In this document: positions 33,707 to 43,526 of the stretch, piece after piece
Numbering within the stretch: position 1 is the stretch's first letter
How the letters are laid out: each line of letters opens with the position of its first letter
Assembly (NCBI RefSeq): GCF_002934605.1
Contig: NZ_PTJC01000008.1
Location: 36,895 to 100,894, forward strand
Direction of reading: 5' to 3'
Origin: Neolewinella xylanilytica
GTDB taxonomy: Bacteria > Bacteroidota > Bacteroidia > Chitinophagales > Saprospiraceae
Length of the DNA stretch: 64,000 nucleotides
Notes under the pieces: model-generated
Told to the model about the DNA's origin: nothing
What the model saw: the letters and a program-made list of their open reading frames with translations, nothing else
The model's database searches: none
Position numbers and translations under genes: made by a program

Positions 33707-35338
33707 CTAGTACAGGATCAGGCTTTCGTCCCGCTCGTCGCGCAGGCGGCGGAGTTTGCCTTTCGTTTGTTCGGCGAGTTTGACGGCCGCATAGGCGTTG
33801 GCCAAGCCTCCCGTAGCGGAAAGATCGGAGAAGTCGATGGTTTCGCCTTCGCTACCGGGCTTGACGACCTGCAGGTCGACCGGAAGGGCGCTCTGTTCGA
33901 TGATTTCCTTCACCTGCTGCGCCTTGAGGTCGGGGAAGTAGCTGCGGATGAGGGCGGCGATCCCGGCGACCATCGGGGCGGCCATGGAGGTTCCGTCGAA
34001 GGTTTCGTATCCGTTGTCCGGAACGGTGCTGTAAATGCGGGCACCCGGGGCGAATACGTCGACGTAATCTTTGTTGTAATTCGAGAAGCTGGCGGCCAGG
34101 CTTTCGTCGTAGGCACTGCCGGCGGCGCCCACTTCGATCCAGGTCTTTCCCGTGCGGCGGCGTCCCTGGTAGGTATCGTTGGGGAAGTTATTCTGGAGGG
34201 TGAGCAGCTTGCCGTCGTTGCCGGCGGCGTGCACCAGCAGTACGTCGTTCTTCTGGGCGTACTTCATGGCGTCGTCCACCGCATCCTTGTGGGGGCTCTG
34301 TCCTTTTCCGAAGCTCATATTGATGACCTGGGCACCGTTGTCGACGGCGTAGCGAATGGCGTTGGCTACGTCCTTATCGCGCTCGTCGCCATTGGGGACC
34401 GTGCGGATACTCATGATCCGTACGTTGTCACCGCCGACGCCGTTAACGCCTAATTCATTGTCCCGCACGGCGGCGATAATTCCGGCTACGTGGGTACCGT
34501 GGGCCGCATCGGGTCCTTCCACGTCGTTATTGCCGTAGAAGCGCTCGTCGAGGTCTTCGGGATTGTCACCGACAATCTCGCGGGCGTCGAACTCGGGATT
34601 GTAGTTGTACTTCAACTGGGAGTCGAAATAGTCCATGGCCCCTTCAAGCTGGCCGTATACATCGGCGAAGGTGGCTCCGCTGGCGGTGGCGTTGGCGACG
34701 ACCTGCTTGACGATGGCGATGTTCGGATCCTCGCTCTCGAGGGTAGCAATATCCTCGGCGGTTACGTCCTCGGCCTCCTTGCCGAGTTCCTCGATGGCGG
34801 CGTCCACTGCCCCCTTGATCATTTCGTACTGGGCGGCGGTGGGGCCGAGTTCGGTGCGCTTGCTGTCGATCTGCTCCTTATACTCCAGGTAGCGGTCGTA
34901 TTCTTCCTTTTCCTTTTTGCTGAGCCCGTCGCGATTGCGGTTGTTGTACTTGGCTTGCAGTCGGTTGTAGAGGCGGACGACTTCGAGGTTTTCGTAGTTG
35001 ACGTTGCGTCCGTCGGCTCCGCCGATGAAATTCCAGCCGTGTACGTCGTCGACGTAACCGTTCTTATCGTCGTCGATCCCGTTATCGGGAATCTCGCCTT
35101 CATTGGTCCAGATGGCGCCCTGCAGGTCTTCGTGCTCGATGTCGACACCGGAGTCGATAACGGCTACGACCACTGGTTTGGCTTTCTTGCCCTGGAGGTA
35201 GGTGTTAGCTTTGGCGGCGCTGACGCCGGGGAAGGAATCTTCGGTGCGGTCCAGGTCCCACCAGTTCTGCGGGGCGGTATTCTGGGCGGCCAGCCCCAGG
35301 GAAAGGACCAGGCTCAGGGAAAATAATAGCTGTTTCAT
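33707..35338 (-). CDS. Exported subtilisin-like serine protease (S8)
   Basis: 543 residues from ATG 35338, with signal peptide [20 protein letters not shown]. Catalytic triad motifs: Asp in [20 protein letters not shown], His in [20 protein letters not shown] and Ser in [21 protein letters not shown] helical insert of about 150 residues lies between the Asp and His motifs ([20 protein letters not shown] and onward), larger than in simple subtilisins. There is no type IX sorting domain at the C-terminus; the chain ends [15 protein letters not shown]. Probably periplasmic or secreted. It is first of a minus-strand run subtilase-selD-Rieske with a one-base gap to selD. Confidence 0.93.
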   Translation of the reverse strand: MKQLLFSLSLVLSLGLAAQNTAPQNWWDLDRTEDSFPGVSAAKANTYLQGKKAKPVVVAVIDSGVDIEHEDLQGAIWTNEGEIPDNGIDDDKNGYVDDVHGWNFIGGADGRNVNYENLEVVRLYNRLQAKYNNRNRDGLSKKEKEEYDRYLEYKEQIDSKRTELGPTAAQYEMIKGAVDAAIEELGKEAEDVTAEDIATLESEDPNIAIVKQVVANATASGATFADVYGQLEGAMDYFDSQLKYNYNPEFDAREIVGDNPEDLDERFYGNNDVEGPDAAHGTHVAGIIAAVRDNELGVNGVGGDNVRIMSIRTVPNGDERDKDVANAIRYAVDNGAQVINMSFGKGQSPHKDAVDDAMKYAQKNDVLLVHAAGNDGKLLTLQNNFPNDTYQGRRRTGKTWIEVGAAGSAYDESLAASFSNYNKDYVDVFAPGARIYSTVPDNGYETFDGTSMAAPMVAGIAALIRSYFPDLKAQQVKEIIEQSALPVDLQVVKPGSEGETIDFSDLSATGGLANAYAAVKLAEQTKGKLRRLRDERDESLILY

Positions 35339-35636
35339 AATGGCTTTTTTGGCGGGTAATATTTGTCGGATCACGGTACGGGTAACGAAAAACCGGGGCG
35401 CCGGGCGCAGGTGCAACCGACGTTCCGAACGGTGTGAAAACCGACGATCGGCCCTACCGTTGGTTAGGAAAAACTTAAAAATCCGGTCGGCAAAGCGTTA
35501 CCTGCCCCGGATACAGACGTCCAAAAGCTTCGCCCGTCACGGGTTACCGACATCTTTATGACGGAACCGGAGACAAACATAGCGTTAAACGATTTGTTTT
35601 ACAAGGAGTATTCCGCCGGTAACCCCCCGACCAACT

Positions 35637-37955
35637 ATGAACGACTATTTTATTCGCCTTCGCCACTGGCGCAAGGCGCGACCTAAAACTTTCTATTCCG
35701 TAGCGGCCCTCGTGGGCCTACTCGTCGGAATAGTACTGGCCGTTGGGCTGCTGTTATCGCTGGTCGGCTTCGGCGCTTTCGGGCCCATGCCCTCCCGCCA
35801 GGCGCTGCTGGATTACCGCAACGACGTCGGCAGCGAGGTGTACGACATCAACGGAGAAAGTCTCGGCCGGTACTACGCCCAGGACCGCACCGTCACCGAA
35901 TACGACGCCCTACCCGACCACCTCATCGAAGCGCTGGTCGCTACCGAAGACAGCCGCTTCTACACCCATGGCGGCGTGGACTGGGAAGCCTACGGTCGCG
36001 TAGCCTACAAAACGCTGCTGCTTGGAGAAGACGACCAGGGCGGTGGATCCACCCTCAGCCAGCAACTCATCAAGAATGCCTACGGCCGGCCCAGTCTCGG
36101 CTACGGCACCTCGGTCGACCTGTTGCTGCATAAACTGCGGGAAGGTATCCTGGCCAACCGGCTTGAAAACGTGATGCCTAAGGAGGAAGTCATCAAGCGC
36201 TACCTGAACACCGTAAGCTTCCCGGGAAACACCTTCGGCATCGCCGCCGCTTCCGAACGCTACTTCCAGAAGGAACCGGCCGAGCTCACGGTTCGCCAGT
36301 CCGCCAGCCTGGTCGCCTCCCTGAAGGGGACGAGCAGCTACGACCCGGTGCGGGCCCCCGAGCGGAATGCAGAGCGGACCGACCTGGTTCTCCAGCTTAT
36401 GGCAAACGCCGGGTACCTTTCACAGGAGGGATTGCAAACGGCCCTCACCGATTCGCTTTGCCTCAATTATTTCCGTAAGACTTCGGAGGTGCGCCCAGCC
36501 CCTCACTTCGCCCAGGCAGTTCGTCGGCAGGCGGAAAAGATTTTGGCGGAGATCACCGGTCCGGACGGAGAGCCGTATAATCTCTTCGCCGACAACCTAA
36601 AAATCCACACCACCCTCGACGTGCGGGTGCAACGCCACGCGGAAGCGGCGGTGCGCAAGCAAATGACCGCCCTCCAACGGGATTTCGACCGTCACCTCGG
36701 CCGCCGGGCGGCCTGGGAAACCGACGCCTCCCTTTGGGGAGCCGTCCGCAACAGCGAACGCTGGCGACTCGGCCGCACAGCCGGTAAGGACAGCACGGAA
36801 CTGGTAGCGGAATTTAACGTCCCCCTGCCCATGGAGTTGGTCGTCCCCAACGCGGAGCCGTTGGTGGGTGAGTTTACCCCCCTCGACAGCGTCAAACACT
36901 CCCTGGCCTTCTTGCGGTCGGGCTTCCTGGTGCTGGATCACGGTACGGGAGCCATTCGGGCGTGGGTAGGCGGCAGCGATTTCGAGTTCAGCCATTACGA
37001 TCACGTGCTTAGTCGGCGGCAAACGGGTTCGACCTTCAAGCCCTTCGTCTACGCAACGGCTTTGCGCCAGGGCTACGACCCCTGCCACCGGCTCAGTAAC
37101 TCCCTGCGTACCTACGCCGATGAAGACGGTCCCTGGACGCCCCACAACTCGGACTGGGTACACGGCGGCACCTACAGCATGCACGGGGCCCTGGCGAGCT
37201 CCTCCAACGTAGCCGCGGTCCGCATGATTATGGAAACCGGCCCCGAGCCCGTCGTGGACCTGGCGCGAGAGGTCGGCATGAGCGGAGAGATTCGTCCCAT
37301 CCCGAGCATCGCGCTCGGTACGGCGGAAAGCAGCCTCTACGAGATGACCACCGCCTTCGCCACCTTTGCCAACAACGGCCGCTACGAGAAGCCTTATTAC
37401 ATCAGCAGGATCGAGAACGGCGACGGTGAGGTCATCTTTGAGCACCACGCGCAACCAACGGTCATTCTCGAGCACGAGCGCGCCCAGGAAATGCAGACGA
37501 TGTTACGGTACGTGGTGGAACGCGGTACCGCCAGCCGTCTGCGCTGGCAATACGGGGTGACCCGTCCGAGCATCGGCAAAACAGGCACTACCCAGAACAT
37601 GGCCGACGGCTGGTACCTCGGCAGTACGCCCAACCTCACCGGTGGCGCCTGGGTCGGTGGCGAAAACACCGGTGTTCGTTTCCGCAGCGGACAAATGGGC
37701 AACGGATCGCATTCCGCCCTTCCCGTCTGGGCGTTTTTCCTTCGGGAAATGGAAGCGGATACTTCCGTTAACCATCTGCTGGGGGAAGACTTTCCGGAGA
37801 TCTCCCGGGAGATTCGGCAAAATTTAGCCTGCTCCGCCTTCATCCCGCCCGTCCAGGTCGTGGAAGAGCTGGATAGCGACGAGGTACCGAGTGAGACCCT
37901 ACCGGTCATGGAAGTCGGGAACGAACCGAATGGATCCGGTGACGACGCAGGCTAG
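35637..37955 (+). CDS. Class A penicillin-binding protein (PBP1A-like)
   Basis: 772 residues. One membrane anchor (FYSVAALVGLLVGIVLAVGL), then a GT51 transglycosylase domain with catalytic Glu in ALVATEDSRFYTHGGVDWEA and GGGSTLSQQLIKNAYGRPS, and a transpeptidase domain with the active-site Ser in TGSTFKPFVYATALRQ, SSSNVAAVRMI and GKTGTTQNMADGWYLG. Polymerises and cross-links peptidoglycan at the outer face of the inner membrane. The C-terminus is short and acidic (VVEELDSDEVPSETLPVMEV). Its stop overlaps the convergent sulfatase stop by four bases. A divergent subtilase gene lies 298 bases upstream. Confidence 0.95.
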   Translation: MNDYFIRLRHWRKARPKTFYSVAALVGLLVGIVLAVGLLLSLVGFGAFGPMPSRQALLDYRNDVGSEVYDINGESLGRYYAQDRTVTEYDALPDHLIEALVATEDSRFYTHGGVDWEAYGRVAYKTLLLGEDDQGGGSTLSQQLIKNAYGRPSLGYGTSVDLLLHKLREGILANRLENVMPKEEVIKRYLNTVSFPGNTFGIAAASERYFQKEPAELTVRQSASLVASLKGTSSYDPVRAPERNAERTDLVLQLMANAGYLSQEGLQTALTDSLCLNYFRKTSEVRPAPHFAQAVRRQAEKILAEITGPDGEPYNLFADNLKIHTTLDVRVQRHAEAAVRKQMTALQRDFDRHLGRRAAWETDASLWGAVRNSERWRLGRTAGKDSTELVAEFNVPLPMELVVPNAEPLVGEFTPLDSVKHSLAFLRSGFLVLDHGTGAIRAWVGGSDFEFSHYDHVLSRRQTGSTFKPFVYATALRQGYDPCHRLSNSLRTYADEDGPWTPHNSDWVHGGTYSMHGALASSSNVAAVRMIMETGPEPVVDLAREVGMSGEIRPIPSIALGTAESSLYEMTTAFATFANNGRYEKPYYISRIENGDGEVIFEHHAQPTVILEHERAQEMQTMLRYVVERGTASRLRWQYGVTRPSIGKTGTTQNMADGWYLGSTPNLTGGAWVGGENTGVRFRSGQMGNGSHSALPVWAFFLREMEADTSVNHLLGEDFPEISREIRQNLACSAFIPPVQVVEELDSDEVPSETLPVMEVGNEPNGSGDDAG

Positions 37956-39544
37956 TCGGTGACCTGTAAGTTCTGGCGTTGCTCCCGTAGTTCGGTCTGC
38001 AGCCGCTCCTTTTCGGCGGCTAGCTCCGGATCGTCGATGCGGTTTTCTATTTCGAGGGGATCTTCCTGTAGGTCGTACAGTTCGTAGCCCTCGAAACCCG
38101 GCTCGGTGAAGTGGATCAGTTTGTAGCGTTCCCCGCGTACGCCCTCGTGGCGAGCCACCCGGTGAAAGCTGTTCATCTCCTGATAGTAGCGGTAGTAAAT
38201 GTGGTCGCGCCAGTCATCCGGTGCTTCGCCGTCGAACAGGGGAATCAGGCTGCGGCCCTGCAGATCGTCCGGTACGTTTGTCGTGGCGAGTTCCAACAGG
38301 GTCGGCGCGAGGTCAATATTCAGCACCAGCGCGTCGGAGGTCGTCCCGCCTTCGATCAGCGGAGGGTAGCGGACCAGGAGCGGCGTGCGGTGGCTTTCCT
38401 CGTACATGAACCGCTTATCGTACCATCCGTGCTCGCCAAGGTAAAAGCCCTGGTCGCTGGTGTAGATGACGATGGTATTCTCAGCCAGGCCGCTTTCGTC
38501 CAGGTAGTCGAGTACGCGACCGACGTTGTCGTCCACGCTCTTCACGCTGGCCAGGTAATCCTGCATGTAGCGCTGATACCGCCAGCTAAGTTCTTCGTCC
38601 GTGCCCTTTACCCGTTGCCATTCTCGACCAACCCGATCGAGGAAGGGTTGCCAGGCGGCGCGTTGGTCCGGGTGAAGCCGGTCGATCTCATTGTAGAAGT
38701 AGTTGGCCATTTTTTCCGTGCCGCCTTCCCAGAAGGTGGCGCCGCCCGTTCCCGGGTCGTTGGGTTCGTATTCCTCGATGACCTTCAGATCCTGACTTAC
38801 GAACATATCAGCGATGCGCATATCTGCGTTAGCCGCGGCGGGCCGGCCGGCGTAATCGTCGCGTAGCGTGGCGGGCTCCGGGTAAGTCTTATCGAGCAGG
38901 CCGTCGAGGTCGCTGGTGTCCGGCATCCAGTTGCGGTGGGGGGCCTTGTGCCAGTAAAGCATCATGAAGGGCTGATCGCTCTCCGCATTGCGCCGCAGTT
39001 CCGCGAGGGCGTAGTCGGTGATCAGTGTGGTGGTGTAGCCCTTGGTCGGCTCCAGCGTATCCCCGTTGTGGATGAAGGTAGGATTGTAGTAATCCCCCTG
39101 ATCGATGAGGGCCCGGTATTCATCGAGCCCCTTCGGCACGTAAGTAAGGTGGTGTTTTCCGAACAGCGAAGTGCGGTAGCCGGCATCGTGCAGGGCTTCG
39201 GGAAAGGTCCACTGATTCGGATCGAAGGGACTGAGGTTATCGATCTTCCCATTGATGTGGCTGTACTTACCGGTCAGGATAGCCGCACGGCTCGGGGCGC
39301 AGATGCTGTTCGTGACGAAGCTGTTGGTGAACAGCATTCCCCCGTCGGCGATCCGGTCCAGATTCGGCGTCTCGGTGAGCTCGTCGGTGTACGCGGAGAT
39401 GGCCCGTTGGGCGTGATCGTCCGACATAATGAGGATGATGTTGGGGCGCGAACGTGCGCCGCCGCCATCGTCGGCGAGGTCGGTGTTCGGGGCGCAGGCG
39501 TAAGTCAGGGTGGCGAGAAGCGATAGGGTAAGGATGCGGTACAT
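37952..39544 (-). CDS. Exported sulfatase of the alkaline phosphatase superfamily
   Basis: 530 residues. Signal region MYRILTLSLLATLTYACAPN; Cys17 could be a lipid-anchored cysteine, but the lipobox is weak. PNIILIMSDDHAQRAISAYT gives the metal-binding Asp pair, and TNSICAPSRAAILTGKYSHI carries the C82-x-P-S-R motif whose cysteine is converted to formylglycine by a maturase. SLFGKHHLTYVPKGLDEYRA and YTSDQGFYLGEHGWYDKRFM are further sulfatase motifs. It removes sulfate from a sulfated glycan or similar ester. With the fucosidase and glycosidase 2-8 kb away it suits breakdown of sulfated algal polysaccharide, which is inference. Convergent with the PBP gene. Confidence 0.93.
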   Translation of the reverse strand: MYRILTLSLLATLTYACAPNTDLADDGGGARSRPNIILIMSDDHAQRAISAYTDELTETPNLDRIADGGMLFTNSFVTNSICAPSRAAILTGKYSHINGKIDNLSPFDPNQWTFPEALHDAGYRTSLFGKHHLTYVPKGLDEYRALIDQGDYYNPTFIHNGDTLEPTKGYTTTLITDYALAELRRNAESDQPFMMLYWHKAPHRNWMPDTSDLDGLLDKTYPEPATLRDDYAGRPAAANADMRIADMFVSQDLKVIEEYEPNDPGTGGATFWEGGTEKMANYFYNEIDRLHPDQRAAWQPFLDRVGREWQRVKGTDEELSWRYQRYMQDYLASVKSVDDNVGRVLDYLDESGLAENTIVIYTSDQGFYLGEHGWYDKRFMYEESHRTPLLVRYPPLIEGGTTSDALVLNIDLAPTLLELATTNVPDDLQGRSLIPLFDGEAPDDWRDHIYYRYYQEMNSFHRVARHEGVRGERYKLIHFTEPGFEGYELYDLQEDPLEIENRIDDPELAAEKERLQTELREQRQNLQVTD

Positions 39545-39622
39545 TGCCGTAAGATATCCTACCGCCGGTAAATTGCCTCCGTACCCGCCGGGTTGCCGGG
39601 GCTTGTACCACTCCCCCCGACC

Positions 39623-39991
39623 CTACTTCTTAAACGTAAAATAAACCGCCAGGATCAGGCAGCCGAAGGCCATCAGGTGATTGAAGCGGAACTGCTCCGT
39701 CTTAAAAACGAGCACGGTAAAGACGGCAAAAACGATAAGGGTGATCACTTCCTGGATCACCTTCAGTTGGATCAGCGTGAAGGGCCCGCCGGTGCCCACG
39801 AAGCCGATGCGGTTGGCGGGAACCTGAAAAATGTATTCGAAGAGCGCGATCCCCCAACTGACAAGGATGATGGCGGCCAGGCCGAGTTTACTGAACCACT
39901 TCCACTCCCCGAACTTCAGGTGGCCGTACCAGGCCATAACCATGAAGGAATTGCTGAGGATGAGCAATAAAACGGTACCCATTGCGCGCAT
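39623..39991 (-). CDS. DUF486/DMT-superfamily small membrane protein
   Basis: 122 residues (ATG 39991; ATG 39982 gives 119). Four membrane segments are visible: TVLLLILSNSFMVMAWYGHL, LGLAAIILVSWGIALFEYIF, the ITLIVFAVFTVLVF segment and a last one near LMAFGCLILAVYFTFKK. The fit with DUF486 is clear (QVPANRIGF..GGPFTLIQLKVIQE); this family is distantly related to drug/metabolite transporters. Function unknown. A near-consensus -7 element (GAACTTTG on the minus strand) lies about 25 bases upstream. It stands between the sulfatase and TerB-like genes, all on the minus strand. Confidence 0.88.
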   Translation of the reverse strand: MRAMGTVLLLILSNSFMVMAWYGHLKFGEWKWFSKLGLAAIILVSWGIALFEYIFQVPANRIGFVGTGGPFTLIQLKVIQEVITLIVFAVFTVLVFKTEQFRFNHLMAFGCLILAVYFTFKK

Positions 39992-40054
39992 AAACGGTCA
40001 CGATTGCGGGCGCAAAGTTCAGTTGTGGGGAGGATATAACGGCAACAACTTTTC

Positions 40055-40681
40055 TTAGGCCGCGACCGCGCCATCGGCGAGTACGATGTGGTGGAGCTGG
40101 TCGGAAGTAAGCTCCAGGGTACGGGCCATTTCCCGGATCACCTCTACTTCCTCCCGGTCTATCTTGCCGTCGGCGGAGGCTACCGCCATGGCACAACGAA
40201 TGATGGTTTCCTTGCCGTGATCGTTGAGGGAGGGGGCCACCCGCCGCAAGTAAGTACCCAGGGGTTGGGGTTGGCGACGGACCTGCTCGACGTACACTTC
40301 CAGGTCGATCAGGCTGGTCGTCCGTTTGCTAAAGCGATTGAGAATTTCCAGCACGGTGTCCAGCTCGTTGTCGTCGACCTCGCCGTCGGCCAGCATCATC
40401 AGCACCATGGTATGGCGCATGGCTAGCTCGTGGACGGAGCGTTCGGTATGATCCGGTTCGGACCGGCCACGTTGCAGTACGTCGAGCGCATACGTGCCTT
40501 GGCAGTGTTGGCACTCGACGTACTCCCCGAGTTGCCGCAGGGGAACGACCGGATAGGTGAATAGGGCAAGGTATTTCCGGACCTTCTGGTGGTGGTAGGG
40601 TTGTTCACCGGCGCACTCCGGGCAGGTAAAGCTGGCTGAACGAAAGGTAATCGTGACACTCCGGGTGTCGAAAACAGTCAT
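40055..40681 (-). CDS. Zinc-ribbon TerB-like protein
   Basis: 208 residues. The N-terminal part has two Cys pairs, FTCPECAGEQPYHHQKVRKY and EYVECQHCQGTYALDVLQ, which look like a zinc ribbon. The C-terminal 120 residues are TerB-like: MVLMMLADGEVDDNELDTVL, an FSKRTTSLIDLEVYVEQV segment, ETIIRCAMAVASADGKIDRE and EVEVIREMARTLELTSDQLH, with the DGE/DGK..EE acidic metal-binding patterns typical of that fold. The family often belongs to membrane stress or tellurite-related systems; no other ter gene is here. No signal peptide. Confidence 0.85.
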   Translation of the reverse strand: MTVFDTRSVTITFRSASFTCPECAGEQPYHHQKVRKYLALFTYPVVPLRQLGEYVECQHCQGTYALDVLQRGRSEPDHTERSVHELAMRHTMVLMMLADGEVDDNELDTVLEILNRFSKRTTSLIDLEVYVEQVRRQPQPLGTYLRRVAPSLNDHGKETIIRCAMAVASADGKIDREEVEVIREMARTLELTSDQLHHIVLADGAVAA

Positions 40682-40834
40682 ACACGGTTAGGATCGGCGC
40701 ATCGTATTACGTAAGTGCGCGGGTTCGTGGGTCATAACGCGCGAACCCGGCCATTGTGTTCGATGAGATTGTTGGCTCCTGCGCTCCGGCGCCATATAGA
40801 AAAGCGGCACCGGGGGAAAGGCAAATTACGCCGT

Positions 40835-40990
40835 TCAGGCACCGGTTTGGGTAGAGAGGGAAGCGGAGTTCCGGCCGCTGCGCTTGTCAAAGCGACCGTA
40901 ATCGATGCTCTTGAAGATGATCATGAAGGTCAGGAACGGCAGCAAAAACAATACGATGAAAACCAGGAGGAGGGTACACAGTACAATCAT
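40835..40990 (-). CDS. Small single-span membrane protein (51 residues)
   Basis: An uninterrupted 51-codon ORF with ATG at 40990. It begins MIVLCTLLLVFIVLFLLPFL, continues TFMIIFKSIDYGRFDKRSG and ends in a polar serine/threonine tail with TGA. One very hydrophobic membrane segment with a positively charged tail is what a small membrane protein should look like, and the frame is otherwise in a stretch with no other gene. Family unknown. Its neighbours are a TerB-like gene on the same strand and a divergent glycosidase gene. Confidence 0.6.
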   Translation of the reverse strand: MIVLCTLLLVFIVLFLLPFLTFMIIFKSIDYGRFDKRSGRNSASLSTQTGA

Positions 40991-41189
40991 GAGAGCGGAT
41001 TTATGGGTGAGGCAGGCGCAACAATGCGCCGATTGACTACAGAACGCGGTCAGCCTGTCTGTCGTATTTCTTAAGTCACGCCAGAACGGAAAATATAATT
41101 AGGGCGCCGGGCGCGGGAGCCGTAGGAACCACCGGGAACCAACCGGCCACGATCGAAAGTCATGTTATCTTCCCCCATCAATCGTCGAC

Positions 41190-43352
41190 ATGCAGTTTAC
41201 TTTTTCCCGACTTTCCCCATCCTTCGCGGCTGCCGCTTTGCTGCTTGCCTTGGGTTGCGCACTTCCAAGAACCGGGCTGGCCCAGGAGCCCGCCATCGAC
41301 CGCCAGCCGATCGTCGACCGCCACCGGGTGACCCTCAACCGGATGGATACCCTCAACGCGCTTACGGTTGGCAACGGCCGTTTCGCCGTGACCGTGGACG
41401 CCACCGGGCTACAGACCTTCCCCCAACACTACGCGAACGGCATCCCCCTGGGGACCTTTTCGGAGTGGGGCTGGCATAGCTTTCCCTCCGACGCCGGCTA
41501 CACTATCGACCAGACGCTGCGCTACACGGCCAGCCACGGACGGGAAGTGCCCTACTCCGTGCAGTGGTCCGAAGCGGGCGAGGCCCAGGACGCGGCCAAC
41601 TACCTCCGGCAAAACCCCCACCGCATGCCGCTGGCTTCCATCGGCTGGGACATCCGGCTCGCCGACGGAACCGTGGCCGCGCCAGCCGACATCGAGAACA
41701 TACAGCAGGAACTGGATATGTGGAACGGCCGCATCCATACCCGCTTTTCGGTAGACGGCACGCCGGTAGAAGTGGTCACGGCCACGCGGCAGGATGCGGA
41801 CGTATTGGTCGTCACGGTAGACAGTCCCCTACTGCGGGCGGGCCGGCTGGCCCTGAACGTTACCTACCCCTACCCCACCGGCGAATGGGTGGACGCGGGC
41901 GCTTTATTCGACGACGGAGAACAGGACCGGTTGGGGGCCGAGCGGATCGAGCCGGGGCAGTGGCGGATCACCCATACGGTGGATACGACCCGGTACTATA
42001 CGGCCGTCCACGGCGGCCGGCCCTTTGCCGCGATCGATTCCTTGCCTACCGGCTACCGCTTCCGGCCGTCCGCCCAGTCGAATACCTGGTCGGTATCGGT
42101 GGCCTTCTCCCCTGCGCCGGTCCACGGACCGGTACCCATCGTACGGGAAAGCCTGGAGGCCATTGCGACAGACTACCACGCCTACTGGCAAGACGGCGGC
42201 ATCATCGACTTCGAGGCCGTTGCCGATCCCCGGGCCGCGGAGCTGGAGCGGCGGATGGTGCTCTCCCGCTACCTCACCCACGTGAATACGTCGGGATCCA
42301 TGCCGCCCCAGGAAACGGGACTGACCTACAACTCCTGGTACGGCAAACCCCACCTGGAAATGGCCTGGTGGCACGGGGTGCACTTCGGTCAGTGGGGCGA
42401 ACCGGAGGTGCTGCAGCGGTATTTGGACTGGTACTTCACGGCACTACCGGGAGCACGAGCCATTGCCGAGCGACAGGGTTTCAGCGGCGTACGCTGGCAG
42501 AAAATGACGGACCCCTCCGGCGGGGAAACGGCCTCCTCGATCGGCTCCTACCTGCTGTGGCAACAGCCCCACCCGATCTACTTCGCCGAAATGCTCTACC
42601 GACTGGATCCGAGTACGGACTTTCTGGAGCGGTACGCCCCCCTCGTCGCGGAGAGCGCCGCCTTCATGGCCGATTTTGCCTACTACGACTCCACCCGACA
42701 GGAACGGGTGCTGGGCCCGGGCGTGATTGCCGCCCAGGAGCGCTTCGGGGCGGACACCACCTTCAATACCACCTTCGAACTGGCCTACTGGAAATGGGGA
42801 TTGGAGGTAGCCCAGCAGTGGCGGGAGCGTCTGGGGGAGGAACGCCGCGCGGACTGGGACCGGGTGCTGGACGAGCTATCTCCCCTCCCCGTCCAGGACG
42901 GACTCTACCTCGCGGCCGCCAGCGCCCCCGATTCCTACACTACCGAGCCGTACATGACCGATCACCCGAGCGTACTCGGCGCTTACGGTCTGCTTCCCGC
43001 CACCGAAGGGCTGGACCTGGCTACCATGGTGCGGACACTGGACACCATCTGGAAGGTGTGGCACTGGGAAGAGACCTGGGGCTGGGATTTCCCGCTGACC
43101 GCCATGACCGCCGCTCGCCTCGGTCAGCCGGAACGGGCGGTGGATGCCCTGTTGATGGACGTCCCGAAAAACATCTTTCTAAAGAACGGCCACAATTACC
43201 AGCGCAGTAACCTGCGCCTCTACCTGCCCGGCAACGGAGGCTTTTTATCGGCCCTGGCATTGATGGCGGCCGGTAGCGAGGATACCCCGGCGGGAAGCGG
43301 CTTTCCGGCGGATTGGGAAGTGCGGTGGGAAGGATTGCGGCCGATGCTGTAG
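41190..43352 (+). CDS. Putative exported six-hairpin glycosidase (GH65/GH95-like)
   Basis: 720 residues. Signal peptide MQFTFSRLSPSFAAAALLLA followed by LGCALPRTGLAQ. The N-terminal half is rich in beta strands (LNALTVGNGRFAVTVDATGL, ADGTVAAPADIENIQQELDM). The C-terminal half has helical sequence with conserved aromatic/acidic motifs (NSWYGKPHLEMAWWHGVHFG, GETASSIGSYLLWQQPHPIY, WEETWGWDFPLTAMTAARLG and NYQRSNLRLYLPGNGGFLSA). This resembles (alpha/alpha)6 glycosidases such as GH65, GH78 or GH95 in which the acids sit in such loops; the exact family is not sure. It is next to a GH29 fucosidase and a large esterase on the opposite strand. Confidence 0.65.
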   Translation: MQFTFSRLSPSFAAAALLLALGCALPRTGLAQEPAIDRQPIVDRHRVTLNRMDTLNALTVGNGRFAVTVDATGLQTFPQHYANGIPLGTFSEWGWHSFPSDAGYTIDQTLRYTASHGREVPYSVQWSEAGEAQDAANYLRQNPHRMPLASIGWDIRLADGTVAAPADIENIQQELDMWNGRIHTRFSVDGTPVEVVTATRQDADVLVVTVDSPLLRAGRLALNVTYPYPTGEWVDAGALFDDGEQDRLGAERIEPGQWRITHTVDTTRYYTAVHGGRPFAAIDSLPTGYRFRPSAQSNTWSVSVAFSPAPVHGPVPIVRESLEAIATDYHAYWQDGGIIDFEAVADPRAAELERRMVLSRYLTHVNTSGSMPPQETGLTYNSWYGKPHLEMAWWHGVHFGQWGEPEVLQRYLDWYFTALPGARAIAERQGFSGVRWQKMTDPSGGETASSIGSYLLWQQPHPIYFAEMLYRLDPSTDFLERYAPLVAESAAFMADFAYYDSTRQERVLGPGVIAAQERFGADTTFNTTFELAYWKWGLEVAQQWRERLGEERRADWDRVLDELSPLPVQDGLYLAAASAPDSYTTEPYMTDHPSVLGAYGLLPATEGLDLATMVRTLDTIWKVWHWEETWGWDFPLTAMTAARLGQPERAVDALLMDVPKNIFLKNGHNYQRSNLRLYLPGNGGFLSALALMAAGSEDTPAGSGFPADWEVRWEGLRPML

Positions 43353-43447
43353 TGCCTGTATCCCGGTAGTTGTTTATTGCCAATTCGGAACCGCTTTAGG
43401 TTGGAGGGCCGGTTATTAGCGAGGCCCTTACTCGTTGCGTCGTCGAT

Positions 43448-43467
43448 AGCGAGCTCCCCCGCTCGCT
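43448..43467. terminator. Hairpin between convergent genes, possible bidirectional terminator
   Basis: AGCGAGC (43448-43454), six-base loop TCCCCC, then GCTCGCT (43461-43467). It lies between the glycosidase and fucosidase stops. There is no T-run next to it, so termination is inferred from place and stem only. Confidence 0.35.
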
Positions 43468-43526
43468 GATGACCTCTTTAGGAAGTCAGCGTCCCTTTTA
43501 GGGCCGGGCCGGAATTTGAGCAAAAG

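Noticed and set aside
40715..41074. 119-codon plus-strand frame
   Set aside because: It is polar and repetitive in amino acid use, and it overlaps the better supported 51-residue membrane gene on the other strand.
41564..43210. 548-codon frame in the second plus-strand frame of the glycosidase gene
   Set aside because: It is a shadow of the coding frame that starts with a signal peptide at 41190; arginine/glycine-rich composition is typical of a frame-shifted GC-rich gene.
43353..43526. Possible CRISPR or IS element in convergent intergenic gaps
   Set aside because: The repeats seen in this window lack regular spacers, no cas or transposase gene is present, and the hairpin at 43448-43467 is better explained as a terminator.
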